In this document: piece after piece, positions 7,666 through 15,399 of the stretch
How positions within the stretch are numbered: the first letter of the stretch is position 1
How the letters are laid out: each line of letters starts with the position of its first letter
Source: CAIJXO01 sp964485905
GTDB lineage: Bacteria > Patescibacteriota > Minisyncoccia > Phycocordibacterales > GWA1-40-21
Assembly (NCBI GenBank): GCA_964485905.1
Contig: CAZAJY010000011.1
Location: forward strand, 1-19,918
DNA: 19,918 nucleotides
Reading direction: 5' to 3'
Notes under the pieces: generated by a model
The model's database searches: none
The model's input: only the letters and a program-made list of their open reading frames with translations
What the model was told of the DNA's origin: nothing
Program-made: the position numbers and the translations under genes

Positions 7666-9327
7666 ATGAGTACTAGTGTTGAAAAAATAAAAGAAAGATT
7701 GAATATTGTGGATCTTTTGGGTAGCTATATTAAGCTGGAGAAGGCAGGGAAGAATATGAAAGCGCGATGTCCATTCCATAATGAAAAAACTCCTAGCTTT
7801 TTTGTGTCGGCCGAAAGAGATTCTTATTATTGTTTTGGTTGTGGGGCAAAAGGGGATATCTTTACTTTCGTGCAGGCCTTCGAGGGTGTAGATTTTTTTG
7901 GTGCATTAAAATTATTAGCTGAAAGAACTGGTGTTACTTTGGAAAGAGGAAATTTTGAGCAAAAAAACGATAAGGAGGCAATTTTCAATGCTTTGGAGGC
8001 GGCGACACAGTTTTTTGAATCAAATTTACCGAAGTCACCCAGCGCTCAAAAATATTTAGAGAAAAGGGGATTAACAGAAAAAACAATTAAAGAATGGCGA
8101 ATTGGTTTTGTGGCTGATGATTGGCGCGCGCTGTATGATTATTTAACGGCTCGTAAATTTAGTGATATTGGAATAGAACAGGCGGGCTTGATTAAGAGAA
8201 ATGAGCGTTCTTTTTATGATCGTTTTCGTGGCCGGATTATGTTTCCAATTCGTGACAGTGCTTCTCGTGTAGTAGGATTTACTGGTCGTATTTTACCAGA
8301 GAATGACGATGGTAAATCAGCCAAATATATAAATAGTCCGGAAACAGTCGTCTTCAATAAATCACGAATTCTTTTTGGTTTTGATTTAGCAAAATTAGCC
8401 ATTAAGAAATTTGATTATTCTATTATTGTAGAAGGGCAGATGGATATTATTATGTGCCATCAGGCCGGCTTTCAAAATGTAGTGGCCACTTCGGGTACAG
8501 CTCTTACACCAGAACATCTGATCTTACTTCGCCGAATTTCTAATCGTGTGATTATGGCTTTTGATGCAGATAAAGCAGGAATAAATGCTGCCACTAAAGC
8601 TTGGCAATTGGCCCTATCATTGGGAATGGAAGTGAAAATTGCTGAGTTTAAAGATGGTAAGGATCCAGCAGATATTATTTTAAGTATCAATGGTCAGGAA
8701 AAATTTAAAGATGCTTTGAAAAATTCTATGCATATTATTGATTTTTATTTAGTAAAAATTTTAGTTGAAAAATTAGATGACAGAAAATTAGGAGGAGAAG
8801 TACGAGAAAAAGTATTGCCATTTTTAGCCTTAATTGAAAGCAGTATTGAAAAATCACATTGGGTTAAAAAAATTAATGAAAAGACAGGAATTAAGGAAGA
8901 AGCAATTTGGGAAGATTTGAAAAAAGTAAAAATTGAGGCCGGAGTTGATGGTGCTGGCGTTAAGATTTCAAATTTCAACGATAAGACAGTAATTGATAAA
9001 GCTGATTCCATTGAAAAGAGGATAATCGGAGTTATAAAATGGCAGGAAAAAGATACAGAAAAAGTTATTGATATTGAAAAATCTAAGGTGCAAGTAAAAG
9101 AAATTATTGGTGAAGAAAATTTTAAAAAATGGCAAAATGTATCAGATTTGATTTTGAATGAAGCTGTCTTTGAGGCAGAACAATATTATGATAAGAAAAA
9201 GTTACAGGCAGTATTAGATGAACTTTTAATGGAATTAGAGAAAGAATATATTACTAAAGAATTGAGTAAGCCACGGAGTATTGAAGAGCAAAATAAATTA
9301 ATAAAGAGATTAGCTAAATTAAAATAA
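7666..9327 (+). CDS. dnaG: DNA primase
   Basis: Bacterial replicative primase, which makes RNA primers at the fork. At 553 residues it is close to the usual size. The N-terminal CHC2 zinc-binding domain is intact with C35, H38, C56 and C59 (C-x2-H-x17-C-x2-C). The central TOPRIM catalytic domain shows VEG with E256 and F-D-A-D with D300 and D302, followed by the K-D-P-A-D segment. The C-terminal portion (about 380-553) is Lys/Glu-rich and poorly recognisable, as is normal for the helicase-binding region. The start at 7666, 3 nt after the previous stop, gives the expected distance to the zinc domain. There is no Shine-Dalgarno sequence. rpoD follows after 4 nt, giving the dnaG-rpoD pairing known from the E. 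coli macromolecular-synthesis operon, but without rpsU. Confidence 0.97.
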   Translation: MSTSVEKIKERLNIVDLLGSYIKLEKAGKNMKARCPFHNEKTPSFFVSAERDSYYCFGCGAKGDIFTFVQAFEGVDFFGALKLLAERTGVTLERGNFEQKNDKEAIFNALEAATQFFESNLPKSPSAQKYLEKRGLTEKTIKEWRIGFVADDWRALYDYLTARKFSDIGIEQAGLIKRNERSFYDRFRGRIMFPIRDSASRVVGFTGRILPENDDGKSAKYINSPETVVFNKSRILFGFDLAKLAIKKFDYSIIVEGQMDIIMCHQAGFQNVVATSGTALTPEHLILLRRISNRVIMAFDADKAGINAATKAWQLALSLGMEVKIAEFKDGKDPADIILSINGQEKFKDALKNSMHIIDFYLVKILVEKLDDRKLGGEVREKVLPFLALIESSIEKSHWVKKINEKTGIKEEAIWEDLKKVKIEAGVDGAGVKISNFNDKTVIDKADSIEKRIIGVIKWQEKDTEKVIDIEKSKVQVKEIIGEENFKKWQNVSDLILNEAVFEAEQYYDKKKLQAVLDELLMELEKEYITKELSKPRSIEEQNKLIKRLAKLK

Positions 9328-9331
9328 AAAA

Positions 9332-10567
9332 ATGACAAAGACAAAGACAAAGAAAAAAGCAAAAAAGTTAGTAAAAAAAGCTAAAAAAATAGCTAAAAAA
9401 GTTAAAAAGGTTAACCCTTCGAAAAGACTCAGGGCAGGAAAAGTCACTAAAAAAGTGTTGTCATTTAAGGCTCAAAAAGCAGTTGATAAAAAGAAGGAAT
9501 ATGAAGTTAAGACATTGAGATTGTTATCAAAAGGAAAGGAAAGAGGTTTTATTACCTATGATGAAATTTTAAAAGAGTTTCCACATATTGAAACTGATGT
9601 GATGTTTTTAGATGAGCTTTATAATCGATTATCAACCACTGGTGTAGACGTATTAGAAGGTGGTGGAATGTTGGATATTGAAAAAGAAGAGGAATTAATT
9701 AAAAAATATACTTATAGTGGTCGGGGTGATTCTAGTTATGATTCCATTCAGATGTATTTAAAAGAGATTGGTCAGTATCCTTTGATTCCAGCTACTATGG
9801 AAAAAGAATTGGCCCGAAAGATTTTGCAGGGTGATGAGGAAGCAAAAAATCTTTTAGCTCGAGCGAACTTGCGATTAGTTGTATCCATCGCCAAAAAATA
9901 TGTTGGACGAAGCGCTGATCTTACCTTATTGGATTTGATTCAGGAAGGAAATTTGGGCTTGTTTAAGGCGGTAGAAAAATTTGATTGGACAAAGGGTTAT
10001 AAATTTTCTACTTATGCTACTTGGTGGATTCGGCAAGCCATTACTCGTGCTTTGGCCGATCAAAGCCGAACGATTCGCGTACCGGTGCACATGGTGGAAA
10101 CTATCGCTAAATATAAACAATGTGTGAGAAGACTTTCTACAGATTTAGGGCGAGAACCATTACCAGAAGAAATTGCAACTGAAATGGGAATTGATATTGA
10201 AAAAGTCTTTAATATTGAAAAGATTGATCAAGACACTGTCTCATTAGAAACACCAGTGGGGGATGATGGTGATGATGGAAAATCTACATTGGGTGATTTT
10301 GTTTCGGATGATAAAATACTTTCTCCAGATCAGGATTCTTCACGCCGAATTTTAACTGATCAAGTTAAAGAAATTTTGAGTGACTTGTCTCTAAAAGAAA
10401 GAAAAATTCTAGAAATGCGTCATGGTTTAATTGATGGCATCACTCATACTTTGGAAGAAGTAGGTAAAGAATTTGGTGTGACTCGAGAACGTATTCGCCA
10501 AATCGAAGCTAAAGCTCACGAAAAAATCCGCGTCCATGGGAAGATAAATAGATTGCAGAATTATTAA
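9332..10567 (+). CDS. rpoD: primary RNA polymerase sigma factor (sigma-70 family)
   Basis: Group 1 sigma factor of 411 residues. A Lys-rich tail (24 Lys in the first 57 residues) precedes a region 1.1-like segment (about 60-115), then region 1.2 (about 136-170), region 2 (about 175-245, with the conserved FSTYATWWIRQAITRA), region 3 (about 248-325) and region 4 (about 345-408), whose helix-turn-helix contains GVTRERIRQIEAKA. His253 and Glu256 in VPVHMVETI correspond to E. coli H455 and E458, which read the TG of extended -10 promoters. This agrees with the promoters visible in the window. The start at 9332 is the only ATG in this frame before residue 91 and lies 4 nt after dnaG. The Lys-rich tail is low-complexity and probably binds nucleic acid non-specifically; such tails also occur elsewhere. 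There is no strong terminator after the stop. Confidence 0.97.
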   Translation: MTKTKTKKKAKKLVKKAKKIAKKVKKVNPSKRLRAGKVTKKVLSFKAQKAVDKKKEYEVKTLRLLSKGKERGFITYDEILKEFPHIETDVMFLDELYNRLSTTGVDVLEGGGMLDIEKEEELIKKYTYSGRGDSSYDSIQMYLKEIGQYPLIPATMEKELARKILQGDEEAKNLLARANLRLVVSIAKKYVGRSADLTLLDLIQEGNLGLFKAVEKFDWTKGYKFSTYATWWIRQAITRALADQSRTIRVPVHMVETIAKYKQCVRRLSTDLGREPLPEEIATEMGIDIEKVFNIEKIDQDTVSLETPVGDDGDDGKSTLGDFVSDDKILSPDQDSSRRILTDQVKEILSDLSLKERKILEMRHGLIDGITHTLEEVGKEFGVTRERIRQIEAKAHEKIRVHGKINRLQNY

Positions 10568-10596
10568 TTAGTGGGGTTTTCTGTTTGTATGGTTTA

Positions 10597-10605
10597 TGAT
10601 ATTAT
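10597..10605 (+). promoter_or_regulatory. extended -10 promoter giving a probable leaderless pheS mRNA
   Basis: TG (10597-10598), A, then TATTAT (10600-10605) fits TGnTATAAT with five of six bases in the hexamer. Only six bases separate it from the pheS ATG at 10612, so transcription would start at or next to the A of the start codon. The -35 is weak (TTTTCT at 10577-10582). Confidence 0.55.
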
Positions 10606-10611
10606 CTTCAG

Positions 10612-11364
10612 ATGGAATCGAAACAAGATAAAGGCCATTTGCACCCGATGACGCAGTTTATAAACCGCGCCAACGCCATTTTTAATGAAATGGGTTTTAC
10701 TTTGGTGGACGGGCCGGAATTGGAAACGGAACATTATAATTTTGATATGTTAAATGTGCCGAAAGATCACCCGGCGCGTGATATGCAGGATACTTTTTGG
10801 GTTAAACAAGACGAAAAAGAAAAAGAGAGAAGATTATTGAGAACGCATACTAGTCCCATCCAAATTCGTTATATGAATGGCAAAAAGCCACCATTTAAGA
10901 TTATTTGTTTTGGCAAGGTTTTTAGAAATGAAGCAACAGACGCTTCTCATGAAATGACATTTCATCATATAGAAGGTTTGTTTGTTGATCAAGATGTGAC
11001 CATGGCTGATTTGAAATCTACGCTGAATACTTTTTTTGATAAATTTTTTGAACGTAATGTTAATGTCCGTTTTCGCCCCAGCTTTTTTCCATTTGTGGAA
11101 CCAGGTTTAGAGGTAGACGTTTCTTGTTTTAAATGTGATGGAGGTAAAGCCGGTTGTTCAATTTGTAAGGGAACAGGCTGGGTAGAAGTAGGTGGGGCTG
11201 GAATGGTTCATCCGAAAGTCTTAGAAGGAGTAGAGATTGACGCTACTAAATGGCGCGGTTTTGCTTTTGGTTTAGGTGTAGATAGAATTATTATGACTAA
11301 GTACGGCATTGATGATATTCGTTTATTTTATTCCGGCGATTTAAGATTAGTAAATCAATTTTAA
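10612..11364 (+). CDS. pheS: phenylalanine-tRNA ligase alpha subunit, lacking the N-terminal coiled-coil
   Basis: Catalytic subunit of PheRS, a class II aminoacyl-tRNA synthetase that charges tRNA-Phe with phenylalanine. Class II motif 2 is at about residues 95-125 (F-R-N-E followed by the H-H-I-E-G loop) and motif 3 at 216-230 (GFAFGLGVDRI). The Ala at 218 is the usual pocket residue. A zinc-ribbon-like insert C172-x2-C-x6-C-x2-C185 is present, also known in Firmicutes PheS. The protein is 250 residues against about 327 in E. coli. It begins at the H-L-H-P segment, so the N-terminal antiparallel coiled-coil that grips the tRNA is missing. Only 44 bp separate this start from rpoD and a promoter fills them, so the missing part is not hidden upstream. 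pheT follows after 4 nt. Confidence 0.96.
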   Translation: MESKQDKGHLHPMTQFINRANAIFNEMGFTLVDGPELETEHYNFDMLNVPKDHPARDMQDTFWVKQDEKEKERRLLRTHTSPIQIRYMNGKKPPFKIICFGKVFRNEATDASHEMTFHHIEGLFVDQDVTMADLKSTLNTFFDKFFERNVNVRFRPSFFPFVEPGLEVDVSCFKCDGGKAGCSICKGTGWVEVGGAGMVHPKVLEGVEIDATKWRGFAFGLGVDRIIMTKYGIDDIRLFYSGDLRLVNQF

Positions 11365-11368
11365 ATAT

Positions 11369-13273
11369 ATGAAAGTATCTTATAAATGGTTAGATGAATA
11401 TTTTGATCATAAACTACCGGTGGTGGAAGAGGCGGTTGAGGCTTTGACCATGCATTCTCAGGAAGTAGATGCCGTTGAAAAAGTAGACGGAGATTATGTT
11501 TTAGATGTGAAGGTAATGCCGAATATGGCTCATAATTGTTTATGTCATCGAGGAATTGCTCGAGAGTTGTCGGTTCTATTTAATTTGCCGATGAAGAAAT
11601 ATTCGCGCGAATTGAAACCGACGGTTGATTTGGGCGTGAGTAAATTAAAGTTGGAAGTTAAGATTGAAAATCCTGCGGACTGTCGACGTTATATTGGTCA
11701 AGTTATAGAAAATATAAAAATTGGTCCTTCACCGGAGTGGCTTAAAAGACGCCTAGAGACCCTAGGTCAACGTTCCATTAATAATTTGGTGGACGCGACA
11801 AACTTTGTTATGTTGGAGCTGGGACAGCCAACCCATGTTTTTGACGCTGATAAAATCGGTGGTAATTTGATTGAAATTAAAAAAGCTAAAGTTGGTGATG
11901 ATTTAAAGACCTTGGATGGAAAGGAGGTAATTTTAGATGATAGTGTTTTGGTTATTTCTAATAATGATAAAGCCCTAGCTATTGCTGGTATAAAGGGTGG
12001 TGTTTTGGCAGAAATTGATGCCGAGACAAAAAATATTGTTTTGGAATCGGCTAACTTTGACCCGGTTTTAATTAGAAAGACGGCGCAAAAAATAAAGATT
12101 CAAACAGATGCGTCTAAACGCTATGAAAATGATTTAACTCCGGAATTATGTGGCGAAGCCATGGATGTTTTAGTTAAATTGATTTTGGAAACAGCCAGCA
12201 CTGCCGAAACGAGAGTTGCTCAAGCGGTTGATATTTATCCAGCACGAGCGAAAAAAGTTTCTCTGGGTGTCTCAGCTGAAGAGGTGGAAAAAGTTCTTGG
12301 TCTTAAAATTAGTGAAGAAGAAATTGAAGATATTTTTAAAAGCTTTGATTTTGTTTATAAGAAAGAGGGGGATCAATTGGTAATAGAAGTACCAGGAGAA
12401 CGTTTGGATTTGCGTATCAAAGAAGATTTAGTCGAGGATATTGGGCGAATCTATGGTTATGATAAATTAACCGATAGCCGAATCGAAGCCGTTCAAAATA
12501 AGGGGACAATTAATAAAAGTTTTTATTATGCTAGTCAGATTAAAAAGATTTTGGTTGGCCATGGTTTTTCCGAGATTTATGGTTATGCTTTTGCCGAAAC
12601 TGGAGAGATTGAATTAGCTAATTCGGTGGCGCCAGAGAAAAAGTTTTTGCGGACAAATTTATCAGATGGAATGAAAAACTATCTGGAATTTAATGTCCGT
12701 TATTCAGAATTAGTAAATATGTCGCAAATAAAAATCTTTGAGATTGGTAAGGTTTTTAAAACGAATGATGAACATAATAATTTGGTCTTAGGTGTAAAAG
12801 GATTAAAAAAAGATATTGAAGTTTTGACTGAGGCAATTGAAATAATAGAGAAAAACCTGAATATTAAATTAAAGAAAATAAATAGCGAAGAAAATATTTT
12901 TGAATGTGATTTTGATCATCTGATAAAAGATTTACCGGAACCTAAAGAATATGATTTTATGATGCCGGAAGTAGATAAAAATATGCGATTTAAGAAAATC
13001 TCTGTTTATCCTTTTATGGTGCGTGATATTGCGGTTTTTGTACCAGAGAATATTCCTGCTGATAATGTCCTTAAAATAATTCTTGAAGAAGGAACAGATT
13101 TGATTGTGAGAAGCCGTTTATTTGATACTTTTAAAAAGGGTGAAAAAATTTCCTATGCTTATCGCCTAGTCTTTCAATCTTACGAGAAAACCTTATCCGA
13201 TGAGGAAGTAAATAAGATCATGGCCCAAATTACCGCCAAATTAAGTGCCCAAAAAGACTGGCAAGTTAGATAA
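11369..13273 (+). CDS. pheT: phenylalanine-tRNA ligase beta subunit, lacking the EMAP/OB tRNA-binding domain
   Basis: Beta subunit of PheRS, 634 residues against about 795 in E. coli. The N-terminal B1 part (1-75) runs straight from the Q-E-V-D-A-V-E segment (31-37) into V-M-P-N-M-A-H-N (49-56). In canonical PheT these two segments flank a roughly 100-residue EMAP/OB-fold domain, which is absent here. The B3/B4 editing region (about 100-290) is present with recognisable A-I-A-G-I-K-G-G and L-E-S-A-N-F-D-P segments. B5 (about 295-370) ends in D-L-V-E-D-I-G-R-I-Y-G-Y-D, then come the B6/B7 pseudo-catalytic region and the C-terminal anticodon-binding FDX-ACB domain (about 538-634). The start fits the family (MKVSYKWL). 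There is a 4-nt gap from pheS and no Shine-Dalgarno sequence. The gyrB promoter overlaps the 3' end. Confidence 0.96.
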   Translation: MKVSYKWLDEYFDHKLPVVEEAVEALTMHSQEVDAVEKVDGDYVLDVKVMPNMAHNCLCHRGIARELSVLFNLPMKKYSRELKPTVDLGVSKLKLEVKIENPADCRRYIGQVIENIKIGPSPEWLKRRLETLGQRSINNLVDATNFVMLELGQPTHVFDADKIGGNLIEIKKAKVGDDLKTLDGKEVILDDSVLVISNNDKALAIAGIKGGVLAEIDAETKNIVLESANFDPVLIRKTAQKIKIQTDASKRYENDLTPELCGEAMDVLVKLILETASTAETRVAQAVDIYPARAKKVSLGVSAEEVEKVLGLKISEEEIEDIFKSFDFVYKKEGDQLVIEVPGERLDLRIKEDLVEDIGRIYGYDKLTDSRIEAVQNKGTINKSFYYASQIKKILVGHGFSEIYGYAFAETGEIELANSVAPEKKFLRTNLSDGMKNYLEFNVRYSELVNMSQIKIFEIGKVFKTNDEHNNLVLGVKGLKKDIEVLTEAIEIIEKNLNIKLKKINSEENIFECDFDHLIKDLPEPKEYDFMMPEVDKNMRFKKISVYPFMVRDIAVFVPENIPADNVLKIILEEGTDLIVRSRLFDTFKKGEKISYAYRLVFQSYEKTLSDEEVNKIMAQITAKLSAQKDWQVR

Positions 13274-13278
13274 TAATT

Positions 13279-13287
13279 TGGTATAAT
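13279..13287 (+). promoter_or_regulatory. extended -10 promoter for gyrB
   Basis: TG (13279-13280), G, then a perfect TATAAT (13282-13287), starting 6 nt after the pheT stop. A weak -35 (CTGGCA, 13258-13263, 18-bp spacer) lies inside the pheT coding end. Transcription would start near 13294, giving a leader of about 26 nt. That leader contains two AAGCTT copies separated by one T (13298-13310). Confidence 0.65.
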
Positions 13288-13319
13288 AGAAGGGTAAAAG
13301 CTTTAAGCTTATTTTATTT

Positions 13320-15398
13320 ATGCCCAAAGAAAAAGAGGTAAAAAAGAAGGATAATGAAGGACATTATGGAGCCGATCAGATCCAGGTTTTGGAGGGTTTG
13401 GAGCCGGTACGAAGACGTCCTGGTATGTATATTGGGACAACTGGACCAGAGGGTTTGCATCATTTAATTACCGAAATTTTTGATAACTCACGAGATGAGG
13501 CGATGGGTGGTTTTGCTAATGATATTGAAATTGTTTTGTTACCGGGTAATCGCGTACGAATTACTGATAATGGTCGTGGTATTCCAGTGGATGTTCATAA
13601 ACAAACAAAAGTGTCAGCTTTGGAAACAATTATGACAGTTCTTCATGCTGGTGGAAAATTTGGTGGTGAAGGAACTGGTTATAAAGTCTCAGGTGGTTTG
13701 CACGGCGTTGGTGCATCTGTAGTAAATGCTTTGTCAGTTTATATGAAGGTGACCGTGCATAAAGATGGAGGGGTTTATATGCAAGAATATTCTAAAGGTA
13801 AGAAAAAATCAGCTGTTAAAAAAATCGGCAATACTAAATTTCACGGGACGATTGTTGTTTTTGAACCAGACGCCGAGATCTTTAAGGAGGGGATTGTCTT
13901 TGATTGGAATAACGTTTTCTCTCATATGCGTCAGCAGGCCTATCTGGTTAAGGGTTTAAAAATTTCTGTTATAGACGCTAGGGAAACCACTCAAAAATTT
14001 GATGAAGCGGATGTGTTTTATTTCCGCGATTTGGGAGTGGAAGCACCATCACAAACTTTTTATTTTGAAGGTGGATTATATTCTTTAATTAAATTTTATA
14101 ATCAATTTCAAAAACCGATTCATAAGAATATTTTTTATGTTGAGAAAAAAGTTGAAGGTGTGGAATCTGTAGAAGTTGCTTTACAATATGTTGATGATAT
14201 TTCTGCTCGTGTGGTTGCTTTTGCAAATAATATTTATACTCCGGAAGGTGGAACCCATACAACTGGTTTTAAGGCGTCTTTAACAAGAATTTTAAATTCC
14301 TATGGTCGGAAAAATGGTTTGATAAAAGATAGTGAGGATAATTTTACTGGTGATGATGTAATGGAAGGATTAACCGCTGTTGTTTCTGTTAAATTACGTG
14401 AAATTCAATTTGAGGGTCAAACCAAGGCTAAATTAGGTAGCCAGGAAGCACGAGCGGCCGTGGAAGATGTTTTTGGGACGGCATTTGATGCTTTTCTAGA
14501 AGAAAACCCAGAAGATGCCCGAGCAATAGTTAATAAGGTTATTTTGGCTTTACGAGCCAGAAAAGCAGCCAAAGCGGCTAAGGATTCTATCTTACGAAAA
14601 GGGGCACTTGAGGGTATGACCTTACCAGGGAAATTGGCAGATTGTCAAAGTAGTGATGCTTCAGAGTCAGAATTATTTATTGTAGAGGGAGATTCAGCCG
14701 GTGGTACAGCCAAAACTGGTCGTGATCGTCGCACTCAGGCCATCTTACCTTTACGTGGAAAGATTTTAAATATAGAACGGGCTCGTTTGGATCGCATGCT
14801 CGGTTCAGAACAAATTAAAAATTTGATTTTGGCTTTGGGTACAGCAATTGGCGATACTTTCACTTTAGAGAAGCTTCGTTATTTTAAAGTAATAATTGCA
14901 ACAGATGCCGATGTAGATGGTGCGCATATTCGGACTTTACTTTTGACACTATTTTATCGTTATTTCCGTCCTTTAATTGATGGTGGCTATATTTATATCG
15001 CTCAACCACCACTTTATAAAATAAAAAAAGGTAAAGAAGTAACTTATATTTATTCCGAGGAAGAAAAAGCTAAAAAGTTTGGTAAAGATACCCAAGTAGA
15101 GATGGTTGAAGTTGGTGAAGGCGAAGCTGTAGAAACTGAAGTTGCTGAAGAAAAAGATGAAAAGAAAGCAGAGAAAAATGAAAAACTTCATGTTCAACGC
15201 TATAAAGGTCTTGGAGAAATGAATGCCGAAGAACTTTGGGAGACAACAATGGATCCCGCTCGACGTGTTTTAAAACAAGTTAATATAGTAGATGCTCAAG
15301 AAGCCGATAAGGTATTTGATATGTTAATGGGCACCGATGTCCCAGCTCGCAAATCTTTCATTCAGTCCAACGCCAAATTAGCTAATTTGGATATTTAG
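13320..15398 (+). CDS. gyrB: DNA gyrase subunit B
   Basis: ATPase subunit of the type II topoisomerase that introduces negative supercoils; it pairs with the gyrA product encoded further right. It has 692 residues. The GHKL ATPase site shows E52 and N56 (E-I-F-D-N-S), D83 in I-T-D-N-G-R-G-I-P-V, and the glycine-rich lid KVSGGLHGVGASVVNALS. The TOPRIM domain shows E456 in V-E-G-D-S-A-G-G and D529, D531 and D533 in T-D-A-D-V-D-G. The C-terminus has QRYKGLGEMN and ends in N-L-D-I. Residues about 578-622 form a charged, Glu/Lys-rich insert before QRYKGLGEMN, longer than in Bacillus GyrB. Lys148 stands where E. coli has R136, a coumarin-contact residue. Gyrase rather than topoisomerase IV is favoured because a GyrA with a GyrA box lies nearby. 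The stop is 1 nt from the convergent rpsA stop. Confidence 0.96.
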   Translation: MPKEKEVKKKDNEGHYGADQIQVLEGLEPVRRRPGMYIGTTGPEGLHHLITEIFDNSRDEAMGGFANDIEIVLLPGNRVRITDNGRGIPVDVHKQTKVSALETIMTVLHAGGKFGGEGTGYKVSGGLHGVGASVVNALSVYMKVTVHKDGGVYMQEYSKGKKKSAVKKIGNTKFHGTIVVFEPDAEIFKEGIVFDWNNVFSHMRQQAYLVKGLKISVIDARETTQKFDEADVFYFRDLGVEAPSQTFYFEGGLYSLIKFYNQFQKPIHKNIFYVEKKVEGVESVEVALQYVDDISARVVAFANNIYTPEGGTHTTGFKASLTRILNSYGRKNGLIKDSEDNFTGDDVMEGLTAVVSVKLREIQFEGQTKAKLGSQEARAAVEDVFGTAFDAFLEENPEDARAIVNKVILALRARKAAKAAKDSILRKGALEGMTLPGKLADCQSSDASESELFIVEGDSAGGTAKTGRDRRTQAILPLRGKILNIERARLDRMLGSEQIKNLILALGTAIGDTFTLEKLRYFKVIIATDADVDGAHIRTLLLTLFYRYFRPLIDGGYIYIAQPPLYKIKKGKEVTYIYSEEEKAKKFGKDTQVEMVEVGEGEAVETEVAEEKDEKKAEKNEKLHVQRYKGLGEMNAEELWETTMDPARRVLKQVNIVDAQEADKVFDMLMGTDVPARKSFIQSNAKLANLDI
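15373..15390. repeat. 18-bp perfect palindrome at the gyrB/rpsA convergent junction
   Basis: CCAAATTAG (15373-15381) is followed directly by its reverse complement CTAATTTGG (15382-15390). It lies within the last codons of gyrB, 8-26 nt before the end of its stop codon, and about 10 nt past the rpsA stop on the other strand. As RNA it can form a 7-bp stem with an AGCU loop. On the plus strand a T-rich tract follows at 15392-15410, so it may serve as a weak shared 3' end. The palindrome is certain; its function is inferred. Confidence 0.5.
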
Positions 15399-15399
15399 T

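Noticed and set aside
10556..10583. Terminator after rpoD (CAGAA ... TTCTG)
   Set aside because: The stem is only 5 bp with an 18-nt loop and no T-run after it; too weak to call.
10568..10611. A frameshifted or hidden N-terminal part of PheS upstream of 10612
   Set aside because: Only 44 bp separate rpoD from pheS and they contain an extended -10 promoter. There is no room for the missing 75-80 residues.
13298..13310. AAGCTT-T-AAGCTT in the gyrB leader as an operator
   Set aside because: A single short dyad with no second copy or recognised regulator; listed only in the promoter note.
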